Assembly: GCA_021804195.1 (NCBI GenBank)
Contig: JAJZKJ010000179.1
Span: 1-5,543, forward strand
From: Acidobacteriota bacterium
Lineage (GTDB): Bacteria; Planctomycetota; Phycisphaerae; WQYP01; JAJZKJ01
DNA: 5,543 nt
Direction of reading: 5' to 3'
A model generated the notes under the pieces. That model worked only from the letters and a program-made list of their open reading frames with translations, did not search any database and was not told the origin of the DNA. Both the position numbers and the translations under genes were made by a program. Of this stretch, positions 1 through 4,751 are shown piece by piece; position 1 is the stretch's first letter, and every line of letters begins with the position of its first letter.

Positions 1-78
1 CAGATTGCCCGCATGGATGCGCCGGGTATGCGGCTGTTGAACTACGTCGCCGTCCAGAGAAAACACTCCCACTCCTGA
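1..78 (+). CDS. 3' end of an unrecognised protein-coding gene
   Basis: The window opens inside a reading frame that gives 25 residues and stops at TGA 76-78. The readable tail is about QIARMDAPGMRLLNYVAVQRK followed by a polar HSHS end. The pattern of a small hydrophobic strand (LLNYVAVQ) followed by basic residues resembles the last beta strand of many alpha/beta enzymes, for example class I methyltransferases, but it is too short to assign. Frame 2 closes early. Frame 3 stays open to about 129 but reads as unstructured sequence, so frame 1 is preferred. No function is claimed. The gene is separated from the following desaturase by about 137 bp, so there is no evidence that they form an operon. 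Confidence 0.45.
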   Translation, partial: QIARMDAPGMRLLNYVAVQRKHSHS

Positions 79-215
79 CCTGCGCGCTTTTCCATATTCC
101 CCAAAACGGATGCGCGGCCGCGCCCGCATGATAAACTAAACTATTACATTAGGCTGGCGCCCATCCGGGTTTCATCATTAATGTATAGTTTTCTGCCGCA
201 CACAGGTTCATATCC

Positions 216-1031
216 ATGTTCTGGCTCTGGGCGACCCTCTACGTACTGTTCTTTTTTCAAATTTCGGCGGTCTTCACCACCGTGTACCTGCACCGCGCGG
301 CAACGCACAAGGCGCTGACGCTGAACCCGGCGGTGGAGTTGCTGATGCGGGCCGAGTTGTGGCTCTATACCGGAATCGTGACTCGCGAGTGGGTCGCGGT
401 GCACCGCAAGCACCATCATTTCACCGATGTCCCGGGTGATCCGCACAGCCCCTATATTGAGGGCTTGTGGGAAATCATCATTGGCAATCCCTGGTATTAC
501 AAGCGCGAAGCCGGGCATAAGGAAACCATCGAGCATTACGCCAAAGATATTCCCCTGCGCTGGTATGACCGCCTGCTGCTGGATAACGGGATGGCGGGCA
601 TCCTGCTGGGCCTGATTTTGACCATGAGTTTTGTGCGCTGGCTCAACCCGGGCCACGCCTGGTGGTACGCGGCGGCGCTGGGGCTGGGCCTCTATCTGAC
701 GCAGGGCATTTTATACATATTGGCCAATGCCCTGATCAACGGCGCCTGCCATGCCCTGGGCTATAAAAATTTCAGCAATACGGCCACCAATCTGCGCTGG
801 GTGGCCTGGCTTTCGGCGGGCGAAGGCTTGCACAACAATCACCATCAGTTTCCCAGCGCCGGCAAGCTGAGCATGCGCAAAACGGAAGTGGATCTGGGCT
901 GGCCGGTGATCCGGCTTCTGCGCAAGCTCTCACTGGCGCAGGTAAAGCCGCTGCCGGAGGCGGCCATCGCGCGGCAGAGCTCCGCGATTGGGCAAATCCC
1001 CGAGCTGGCGGCGGAAGAAGCGGCACAGTAA
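216..1031 (+). CDS. Membrane fatty-acid desaturase (acyl-CoA desaturase-like)
   Basis: This 271-residue protein belongs to the membrane-bound di-iron fatty-acid desaturase superfamily, whose members insert a cis double bond in acyl chains using O2 and an electron donor. All three histidine boxes are visible: HRAATH (residues 26-31), HRKHHH (63-68) and HNNHH (206-210, within GEGLHNNHHQFP). The family-typical DPHSP (75-79) and an extra histidine at 179 (NGACH) are also present. Hydrophobic segments lie at about 3-24, 126-140 and 149-175. The box spacing and the GEG-HNNHH-FP block resemble delta-9 acyl-CoA/stearoyl-type desaturases more than the DesA/DesB type. The regiospecificity and the substrate form (acyl-CoA or phospholipid) cannot be read from sequence. 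ATG 216 is the first start after the in-frame stop at 186-188, with only a weak CAGG (203-206) as ribosome binding site. The C-terminal 30 residues are Ala/Glu-rich and probably cytoplasmic. The gene looks complete and monocistronic. Confidence 0.93.
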   Translation: MFWLWATLYVLFFFQISAVFTTVYLHRAATHKALTLNPAVELLMRAELWLYTGIVTREWVAVHRKHHHFTDVPGDPHSPYIEGLWEIIIGNPWYYKREAGHKETIEHYAKDIPLRWYDRLLLDNGMAGILLGLILTMSFVRWLNPGHAWWYAAALGLGLYLTQGILYILANALINGACHALGYKNFSNTATNLRWVAWLSAGEGLHNNHHQFPSAGKLSMRKTEVDLGWPVIRLLRKLSLAQVKPLPEAAIARQSSAIGQIPELAAEEAAQ

Positions 1032-1089
1032 GCTCCGCCGCATTTCATAAACCCGGTTGCGGCCGGACATTTACGAAAAGGTTTTGCCT

Positions 1090-1114
1090 AAAAGAAATGC
1101 GGCTGCGCCGCATT
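1090..1114 (-). terminator. Rho-independent terminator of the minus-strand PD40-type gene
   Basis: AATGCGGC (1096-1103) and GCCGCATT (1107-1114) form a perfect 8-bp stem around a 3-base loop. Read on the minus strand, the stem is followed at once by TCTTTT (down to 1090), a normal U-tract. It begins 18 bases after the minus-strand stop codon at 1132-1134, where a terminator for that gene should be. On the plus strand the same hairpin lies 65 bases after the desaturase stop but has no T-run after it, so it would serve that gene poorly. Confidence 0.65.
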
Positions 1115-1131
1115 GTCTGCGCGTGCCGTCT

Positions 1132-1755
1132 TTAACGCAGTGTCCAGCGCACGCTGTAAATTTCATCCAGGCCATGCAGGCGAGTGACCAGCGGACGGTT
1201 GTGGCCCTCCAAACCGCGCCAGCCCCGGGCTGAGTGGCCAGAACTTGCTGCCCATCGGGGGCGAGATGGCCTGCAAATATAAATCGGGGTAACAGTGCGG
1301 CCAAAGGCAGCGGCGTACCCCCCCCTCCAGACCGGTGTACATGAGCGTGTGGCCGGCCTGGGTTTGTTCAGTGAAATAGATGCGCAGGCCATCACTGAAC
1401 AAAGGCAATGGGTATTCGCGGCCAACTTTCATGCGGCCATCAAAGGTGATTTCCCGAAAACCGGCGAGCCGGGGCCATCGTGGGCGATGGCGATAGAGCC
1501 AGACGCCCGCCCCGAGGGCCATGAGCAATGCTCCGCTACCCATACCGAGCCTGGAATTTTTTTAGTTTTGGTAACAGCCGCTGGGGTTGGAAAATCAGCC
1601 GGGATGGCCAATTCGGGGTCAGGGATGGCTGAATTCGGGACGGAATCAGACGCAATTTTATCCCCGGCTTCTGACGCCAGGATGGGCGTGACCGGAGCGC
1701 CAAAGCGGTAGCCCTGAACCGGGGTTTTGGCTTGAATCGTGCCGTCTGTAGGCAT
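1132..1755 (-). pseudogene. Frameshifted membrane-anchored PD40 (WD40-like) protein, possibly a truncated winged-helix regulator
   Basis: No single frame spans this stretch, but three minus-strand frames join into one plausible protein. From ATG 1755 it reads a Pro/Ala-rich soluble part containing PVQGYRFGAPV, similar to the GYRF/APV end of OmpR-type winged-helix domains in acidobacterial CadC-like proteins. Near the A7 tract (T7 at 1557-1563) it shifts to a frame giving a single membrane helix (GSGALLMALGAGVWLY) and then a beta-propeller-like part (FREITFDGRMKVGR, PLFSDGLRIYFTEQ, HTLMYTGLEGG). At the G8 tract (C8 at 1318-1325) it shifts again to give TPLPLAALLPRFIFAGH and LAPDGQQVLATQ, a PD40-like strand pair. 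A third shift around 1205-1230 returns to the first frame, ending GLDEIYSVRWTLR with a stop at 1132. Each shift needs one added base, so together they total three. The DNA-binding part expected upstream is not found, so the gene also looks 5'-truncated. Genuine decay and homopolymer sequencing errors are both possible. The family assignment is from recalled motif resemblance and was not searched. Confidence 0.6.
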
Positions 1756-1856
1756 AGGCGACTTTAGTAATGGCCGGTGAGAGTGAAGTATACGGCAAAG
1801 CAATAAAGCAAGCGATCACTGTAAATGGTTGATATTAAGGAATTTACTGAGTGAGA

Positions 1857-1879
1857 TTGCGGGGTCCGCAAATATTTTT
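1857..1879 (+). terminator. Palindrome followed by a T-run (weak terminator or operator)
   Basis: TTGCGG (1857-1862) and CCGCAA (1866-1871) form a perfect 6-bp inverted repeat around GGT, followed by ATATTTTT (1872-1879). On the plus strand this has the shape of a short intrinsic terminator that could stop read-through before the PEGA-domain gene. A 15-bp palindrome about 100 bp before a start codon could instead be a repressor site. No complete plus-strand gene lies immediately upstream, so its role is uncertain. Confidence 0.35.
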
Positions 1880-1923
1880 CAATCAAGCAACTCTCTATTG
1901 ACCCACGGCTGATTCACCCCCCA

Positions 1924-1966
1924 TTCTCATCTCCGCAATGGGAAATACCCTTGCGGGAGATGAGGA
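1924..1966 (+). promoter_or_regulatory. 5'-leader hairpin burying the ribosome binding site of the PEGA-domain gene
   Basis: CTCATCTCC (1926-1934) pairs with GGAGATGAG (1956-1964), GCAA (1935-1938) with TTGC (1951-1954), and GGG (1940-1942) with CCC (1948-1950). The loop is AAATA, and the only interruptions are one-base bulges at 1939 and 1955. A G-U pair and a U-A pair (1925/1965, 1924/1966) extend the stem to about 18 pairs. The outer right arm contains nearly all of the Shine-Dalgarno AGGAG (1963-1967) that serves ATG 1975. If transcribed whole, the leader should keep the ribosome binding site closed until something opens it. The promoter is not identified, so transcription of the left arm is an assumption. 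Confidence 0.5.
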
Positions 1967-1967
1967 G
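1963..1967 (+). promoter_or_regulatory. Shine-Dalgarno AGGAG fixing the start at 1975
   Basis: AGGAG sits seven bases before ATG 1975, and it is the only strong ribosome binding site before any gene in the window. It rules out the longer reading from TTG 1951, which would add eight charged residues ahead of the signal peptide and has no ribosome binding site of its own. Confidence 0.8.
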
Positions 1968-1974
1968 AACAACC

Positions 1975-2766
1975 ATGAAATGCCATTCCATATTGCGCTG
2001 GGCGGCCTGTCTGGCGTTTTGCAGCGCCTTAGCCTGGGGTCAAGCCGGAACCTTGCCGGAAGGAACGCCGATCACGGTCCGGCTGGATCAGAGCCTGTCG
2101 TCAGCGAGCGCGCATAAAGGCGATCCGGTTAGCCTGTCGGTGCTGGAGCCAGTGCGGGTGAATGGCGTGGAGGTGATCGCGCCGGGGGCGTCGGTTTATG
2201 GCGAAGTGCTGAAAGCCAAAAAGAAAGGACATTTTGGCCATGCCGGGCAACTGGATTTTTCGATTGAAAAAGTACAAACCATGGCCGGGGACTGGATTCC
2301 ACTGCGCTACACCGCGCACCGGGAAAAAGGTCAGGGGCATGGCATGTCCACGGGGATTTTGACCGGAGTGCTGGCGGTGGCTTTCTGGCCGGCGGCGCCT
2401 TTCATGCTGCTACGGCATGGCAACGACATTACGGTGCCGGAAGGCCGGCATTTCAACGTGTTCACCGATGCGCCCTATCAACTGCCCGCGCCCATCGCCG
2501 CACCCGCCACGGGCCCCGTGGCGCCCGCGCCAGTGGCGGCGGTCCCGGCGGCCGCCACCGCTACAGGAACGGCAATGGTGGCGATCAATTCAGCCCATCC
2601 TGGCGATGAGATTGATCTCGACGGCGGCTATGTCGGCGATACGCCGGCGAATTTGAAATTACCGGCGGGGGTGCATGAAATCGAAATCAAGCACAACGGC
2701 CGGGTGTGGGAACGCAAGCTGAACGTCATGGCGGGCAGCTCCTTGAGTATTGATGCCAAGCCATAG
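1975..2766 (+). CDS. Secreted PEGA-domain protein
   Basis: This 263-residue exported protein starts with a Sec-type signal peptide (about residues 1-22, hydrophobic AACLAFCSALAWG, likely cut before QAG). No cysteine sits in a proper lipobox, so it is probably not a lipoprotein. Residues 27-165 form a beta-rich domain of the kind seen in acidobacterial secreted proteins: EGTPITVRLDQSLSS, AHKGDPVSLSVLEPV, an IAPGASVYGEV strand, and a closing DITVPEGRHFNVFTD. A glycine-rich hydrophobic stretch (125-146) inside it could be a membrane-active or buried hairpin. A Pro/Ala linker (170-198) leads to a C-terminal PEGA domain (PF08308-like, 199-263) with the typical DEIDLDGGYVGDTPANLKLP, AGVHEIEIKHNGR and WERKLNV segments. 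PEGA domains are usually extracytoplasmic carbohydrate- or surface-binding modules. The role here is unknown; envelope or cell-wall binding is an inference. Translation may be controlled by the hairpin at 1924-1966. The gene looks intact. Confidence 0.85.
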   Translation: MKCHSILRWAACLAFCSALAWGQAGTLPEGTPITVRLDQSLSSASAHKGDPVSLSVLEPVRVNGVEVIAPGASVYGEVLKAKKKGHFGHAGQLDFSIEKVQTMAGDWIPLRYTAHREKGQGHGMSTGILTGVLAVAFWPAAPFMLLRHGNDITVPEGRHFNVFTDAPYQLPAPIAAPATGPVAPAPVAAVPAAATATGTAMVAINSAHPGDEIDLDGGYVGDTPANLKLPAGVHEIEIKHNGRVWERKLNVMAGSSLSIDAKP

Positions 2767-2808
2767 ATCACGCCTGAATTGAGCAAACTCATCCCGGGGA
2801 AAAATATC

Positions 2809-2898
2809 ATGGGCCGCATCATCCTTCAATTGCCTGGCTTCAGTCTGGTGATTGCAATGGGCTTATTCTGGGCCGGCTGTGCGCACGGCTCTTCCTGA
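2809..2898 (+). CDS. Possible 29-residue lipoprotein-like small ORF
   Basis: ATG 2809 is preceded eight bases upstream by GGGGA (2796-2800). It opens a 29-codon frame with a charged start (MGR), a hydrophobic core (SLVIAMGLFWAG) and a cysteine at residue 24 in the context WAGC, ending CAHGSS with TGA at 2896. The shape is that of a very small lipoprotein, comparable in design to entericidin-like peptides, but residue -3 of the lipobox is W, not the preferred L, and only six residues would remain after cleavage. It begins 42 bp after the PEGA-gene stop and could be co-transcribed with it. It could also be the remnant of a longer lipoprotein gene or a chance frame. No homologue is recognised. 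Confidence 0.3.
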   Translation: MGRIILQLPGFSLVIAMGLFWAGCAHGSS

Positions 2899-2943
2899 CT
2901 CTTCACCCTCAACCCGGCTGGCAATCCCACGCCGGCGATCACC

Positions 2944-2961
2944 CCGCTTGCCGCAAGGCGG
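2944..2961 (+). terminator. Hairpin without T-run after the PEGA and small-ORF unit
   Basis: CCGC plus TTG (2944-2950) pairs with CAA plus GCGG (2954-2961) around the loop CCG, with one bulged G at 2957. It lies 45 bases after the small-ORF stop. The following TCTCAAGATTT is not a proper U-tract, so it could be a Rho-aided or processing hairpin at most. The rest of 2899-3021 shows no coding frame or repeat that I can support. Confidence 0.25.
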
Positions 2962-2970
2962 TCTCAAGAT

Positions 2971-2998
2971 TTGCGGCGTGCGTTTGGCTCCCGATCAT
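2971..2998 (+). promoter_or_regulatory. Weak candidate promoter for the carboxyltransferase gene
   Basis: TTGCGG (2971-2976) and GATCAT (2993-2998), 16 bp apart, resemble a sigma-70 -35/-10 pair with three and four of six consensus bases. Transcription would start near 3005 and give a leader of about 64 bases that contains the hairpin at 3022-3042. The match is poor and is offered only as the best pair seen in this gap. Confidence 0.18.
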
Positions 2999-3021
2999 TT
3001 GTAGAAAGGAATTTGTTTCAC

Positions 3022-3042
3022 CACAGCCTAAAAGCGGCTGTG
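3022..3042 (+). promoter_or_regulatory. Leader hairpin upstream of the carboxyltransferase gene
   Basis: CACAGCC (3022-3028) and GGCTGTG (3036-3042) form a perfect 7-bp stem with the 7-base loop TAAAAGC. It ends 26 bases before ATG 3069. The right arm can instead fold as GCGGC-TGT-GCCGC (3034-3046), so two mutually exclusive hairpins exist. No T-run follows on either strand, so it is not an intrinsic terminator. A regulatory role in the leader is an inference. Confidence 0.3.
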
Positions 3043-3068
3043 CCGCCAATCGCGTAAACTGACACCTG

Positions 3069-4616
3069 ATGTCCCATCAGGCCGAAATCGAGCGCCGGAA
3101 AAAACGCGCCGCCCAGGGAGGAGGCGCCGCCCGTCAGGCGGCGCGCCAGGCGCCGGGCCGGCTGTCGGCGCGCGAGCGCATCGAGTTCCTGCTTGATGAT
3201 TCCAGCTTTGAGGAATGGGATCAGCTGATTGAACACCGGGCGACCGCTTTTGGCCTCGCCCACCAGCGCATTCCCGGCGATGGCGTTCTGGGCGGCGTGG
3301 GCCGGGTGGAGGGGCGCACGGTTTTTGTCTTTGCCCAGGACTTCACCGTCTTTGGCGGCTCGCTCTCGGAAGCCAACGCGGCCAAAATCTGCAAGCTCAT
3401 GGATGCCGCCCTGCGCGTGGGCGCGCCCATGATCGGCCTCAACGACAGCGGCGGCGCCCGCATTCAGGAGGGCGTGGCCGCGCTCGCCGGCTATGCCGAC
3501 ATTTTTCTCCGCAACACCCTGGCCAGCGGCGTCATTCCCCAGCTTTCCGCCATTCTCGGCCCCTGCGCCGGCGGCGCGGTCTATTCGCCCGCCATCACCG
3601 ACTTCATCTTCATGGTCGAGCGTGAATCCCACATGTTCGTCACCGGCCCCGATGTCATCGCCGCCGTCACCCATGAACAGGTGGATAAGGAAGCGCTGGG
3701 CGGGGCCGATACCCATAACCGTCTCAGTGGAGTGGCGCATTTTCAGGCCGCCGATGACCGCGACTGCCTCCGCCAGATGCGCGCCCTGCTCGGCTATCTT
3801 CCCTCCAATAACCAGGAAGATCCGCCCCGCCGCGCGGCCGCCGACCCTGCCGGGCGCGAAGCGCCCGCGCTCGAGACGCTGGTGCCCGCCGCGGGGCATC
3901 AGCCGTATGATGTCCGCGCCGCCCTGCGCGGCGTGGCCGACGAGGGCGAATTTCTCGAAATCCAGGAACATTTCGCGCCCAACCTGGTCATCGGTTTCGC
4001 CCGGCTGGCCGGCCGCCCGGTGGGAATGGTGGCCAATCAGCCGGCGCATCTGGCCGGCGTGCTCGATATAGACGCCAGCGACAAGGGCGCCCGTTTTGTG
4101 CGTTTTTGCGATGCCTTCAACCTGCCGCTGATCACCTGGGTGGATGTGCCGGGGTTTCTGCCCGGCGTACAACAGGAACTCGGCGGTATCATCCGCCACG
4201 GCGCCAAGCTGCTGTTTGCCTATGCCGAGGCCACAGTGCCTAAAATCACCGTCACCCTGCGCAAGGCCTACGGCGGCGCGTATTGCGTCATGGCTTCAAA
4301 GCACTTGCGCACCGATTTGAACTACGCCTGGCCCACCGCCGAAATTGCGGTCATGGGCGCGGAAGGCGCCGTGCGCGTGCTCTACCGCAAGGAACTCCAG
4401 GCGTTGGATGAGGCCGCCCGCGCCGCCCAGGAAAAAGCCCGCATTGAGGAATACCGCGCCCACTTCGCCAATCCCTTCGTGGCGCTCGAGCGCGGCTATC
4501 TCGATGCCGTCATCGCGCCGCGCCAGACCCGCCAGCACCTGATCCGCGGCCTGGAGTGGCTGCAGAACAAGCGCGCCGCGCTGCCTCCCAAAAAGCACGG
4601 CAATATACCGCTGTAA
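3069..4616 (+). CDS. pccB: Acyl-CoA carboxylase carboxyltransferase (beta) subunit, PccB/MmdA-like
   Basis: This 515-residue protein is the full usual length for the carboxyltransferase subunit of biotin-dependent acyl-CoA carboxylases, which moves CO2 from carboxybiotin to an acyl-CoA, most often propionyl-CoA giving (S)-methylmalonyl-CoA. It has two crotonase-like halves. The N-terminal half carries LSARERIEFLLDD (32-44), FGGSLSEANAAKI (95-107), the CoA-site loop NDSGGARIQEG (125-135), CAGGAVYSPA (166-175) and GGADTHNRLSGVAH (211-224). The C-terminal half carries GVLDIDASDKGARF (330-343), VDVPGFLPG (358-366), RKAYGGAYCVM (398-408) and WPTAEIAVMGAEGAV (421-435). The tail KKHGNIPL (508-515) is typical of PccB/MmdA proteins. 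The sequence cannot separate propionyl-CoA carboxylase from methylmalonyl-CoA decarboxylase or transcarboxylase. No biotin carboxylase or biotin-carrier gene is adjacent. ATG 3069 is the first start after the in-frame TGA at 3060-3062, but it has no Shine-Dalgarno; the nearest, AAAGGA (3005-3010), is about 60 bases away. Confidence 0.94.
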   Translation: MSHQAEIERRKKRAAQGGGAARQAARQAPGRLSARERIEFLLDDSSFEEWDQLIEHRATAFGLAHQRIPGDGVLGGVGRVEGRTVFVFAQDFTVFGGSLSEANAAKICKLMDAALRVGAPMIGLNDSGGARIQEGVAALAGYADIFLRNTLASGVIPQLSAILGPCAGGAVYSPAITDFIFMVERESHMFVTGPDVIAAVTHEQVDKEALGGADTHNRLSGVAHFQAADDRDCLRQMRALLGYLPSNNQEDPPRRAAADPAGREAPALETLVPAAGHQPYDVRAALRGVADEGEFLEIQEHFAPNLVIGFARLAGRPVGMVANQPAHLAGVLDIDASDKGARFVRFCDAFNLPLITWVDVPGFLPGVQQELGGIIRHGAKLLFAYAEATVPKITVTLRKAYGGAYCVMASKHLRTDLNYAWPTAEIAVMGAEGAVRVLYRKELQALDEAARAAQEKARIEEYRAHFANPFVALERGYLDAVIAPRQTRQHLIRGLEWLQNKRAALPPKKHGNIPL

Positions 4617-4663
4617 TTCACGAAGCAACCCACTCGCGGGCATAAATGGCCGGATCGCACGGG

Positions 4664-4680
4664 GATGCCGCGCCGGCATC
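4664..4680 (+). terminator. GC hairpin after the carboxyltransferase gene
   Basis: GATGCCG (4664-4670) and CGGCATC (4674-4680) form a perfect 7-bp stem around CGC, 48 bases after the stop codon. GTCAAATGC follows it, so there is no U-tract. The position suggests a 3'-end hairpin or weak terminator. Its perfect symmetry could also make it a protein-binding site upstream of the glycoside hydrolase gene. Confidence 0.35.
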
Positions 4681-4699
4681 GTCAAATGCTCGCGCCACA

Positions 4700-4728
4700 C
4701 TGCCGCGCATCAGCTTTTCTGTTATCAT
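4700..4728 (+). promoter_or_regulatory. Candidate promoter of the glycoside hydrolase gene
   Basis: TATCAT (4723-4728) matches five of six -10 bases and sits in the only AT-rich patch before ATG 4752. The -35 position at 17 bp spacing (CTGCCG, 4700-4705) is poor. If it is used, transcription starts near 4735 and the leader is under 20 bases with no Shine-Dalgarno. Only the -10 element is convincing. Confidence 0.28.
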
Positions 4729-4751
4729 TCCCACGTTACGCGCACTCACCC

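Noticed and set aside
112..123. Perfect 12-bp palindrome GCGCGGCCGCGC after the upstream gene
   Set aside because: It has no loop and no T-run and contains only G and C. In GC-rich DNA this can arise by chance, so it is not called a terminator or operator.
144..656. 170-codon minus-strand frame opposite the desaturase start
   Set aside because: It overlaps the histidine-box-bearing gene and shows no family features of its own.
1318..1325. G8 tract as a phase-variation switch
   Set aside because: At least two other shifts are needed to restore the protein, so one tract cannot switch it on. Decay or base-calling error is simpler.
1295..1711. 138-codon plus-strand frame between the desaturase and the PEGA gene
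   Set aside because: Its translation has no recognisable motif, while the opposite strand gives a membrane helix and PD40-like segments and ends at a proper terminator.
1898..1927. TTGACC and CATTCT as a promoter for the PEGA gene
   Set aside because: The -10 is weak and the implied start near 1934 would cut off the left arm of the leader hairpin. It remains possible but is not supported enough to list.
1951..1974. TTG start giving an eight-residue longer PEGA-domain protein
   Set aside because: It has no ribosome binding site, it puts charged residues before the signal peptide, and ATG 1975 has AGGAG at ideal spacing.
3013..3057. 14-codon TTG-started leader peptide before the carboxyltransferase gene
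   Set aside because: The AAAGGA lies only two bases before the TTG, too close for initiation, and the peptide has no run of regulatory codons.
3018..4199. 393-codon open frame on the minus strand opposite the carboxyltransferase gene
   Set aside because: The plus strand encodes an unmistakable full-length family member. The antisense frame is open because of GC-rich third positions and reads as low-complexity Gly/Ala/His sequence.
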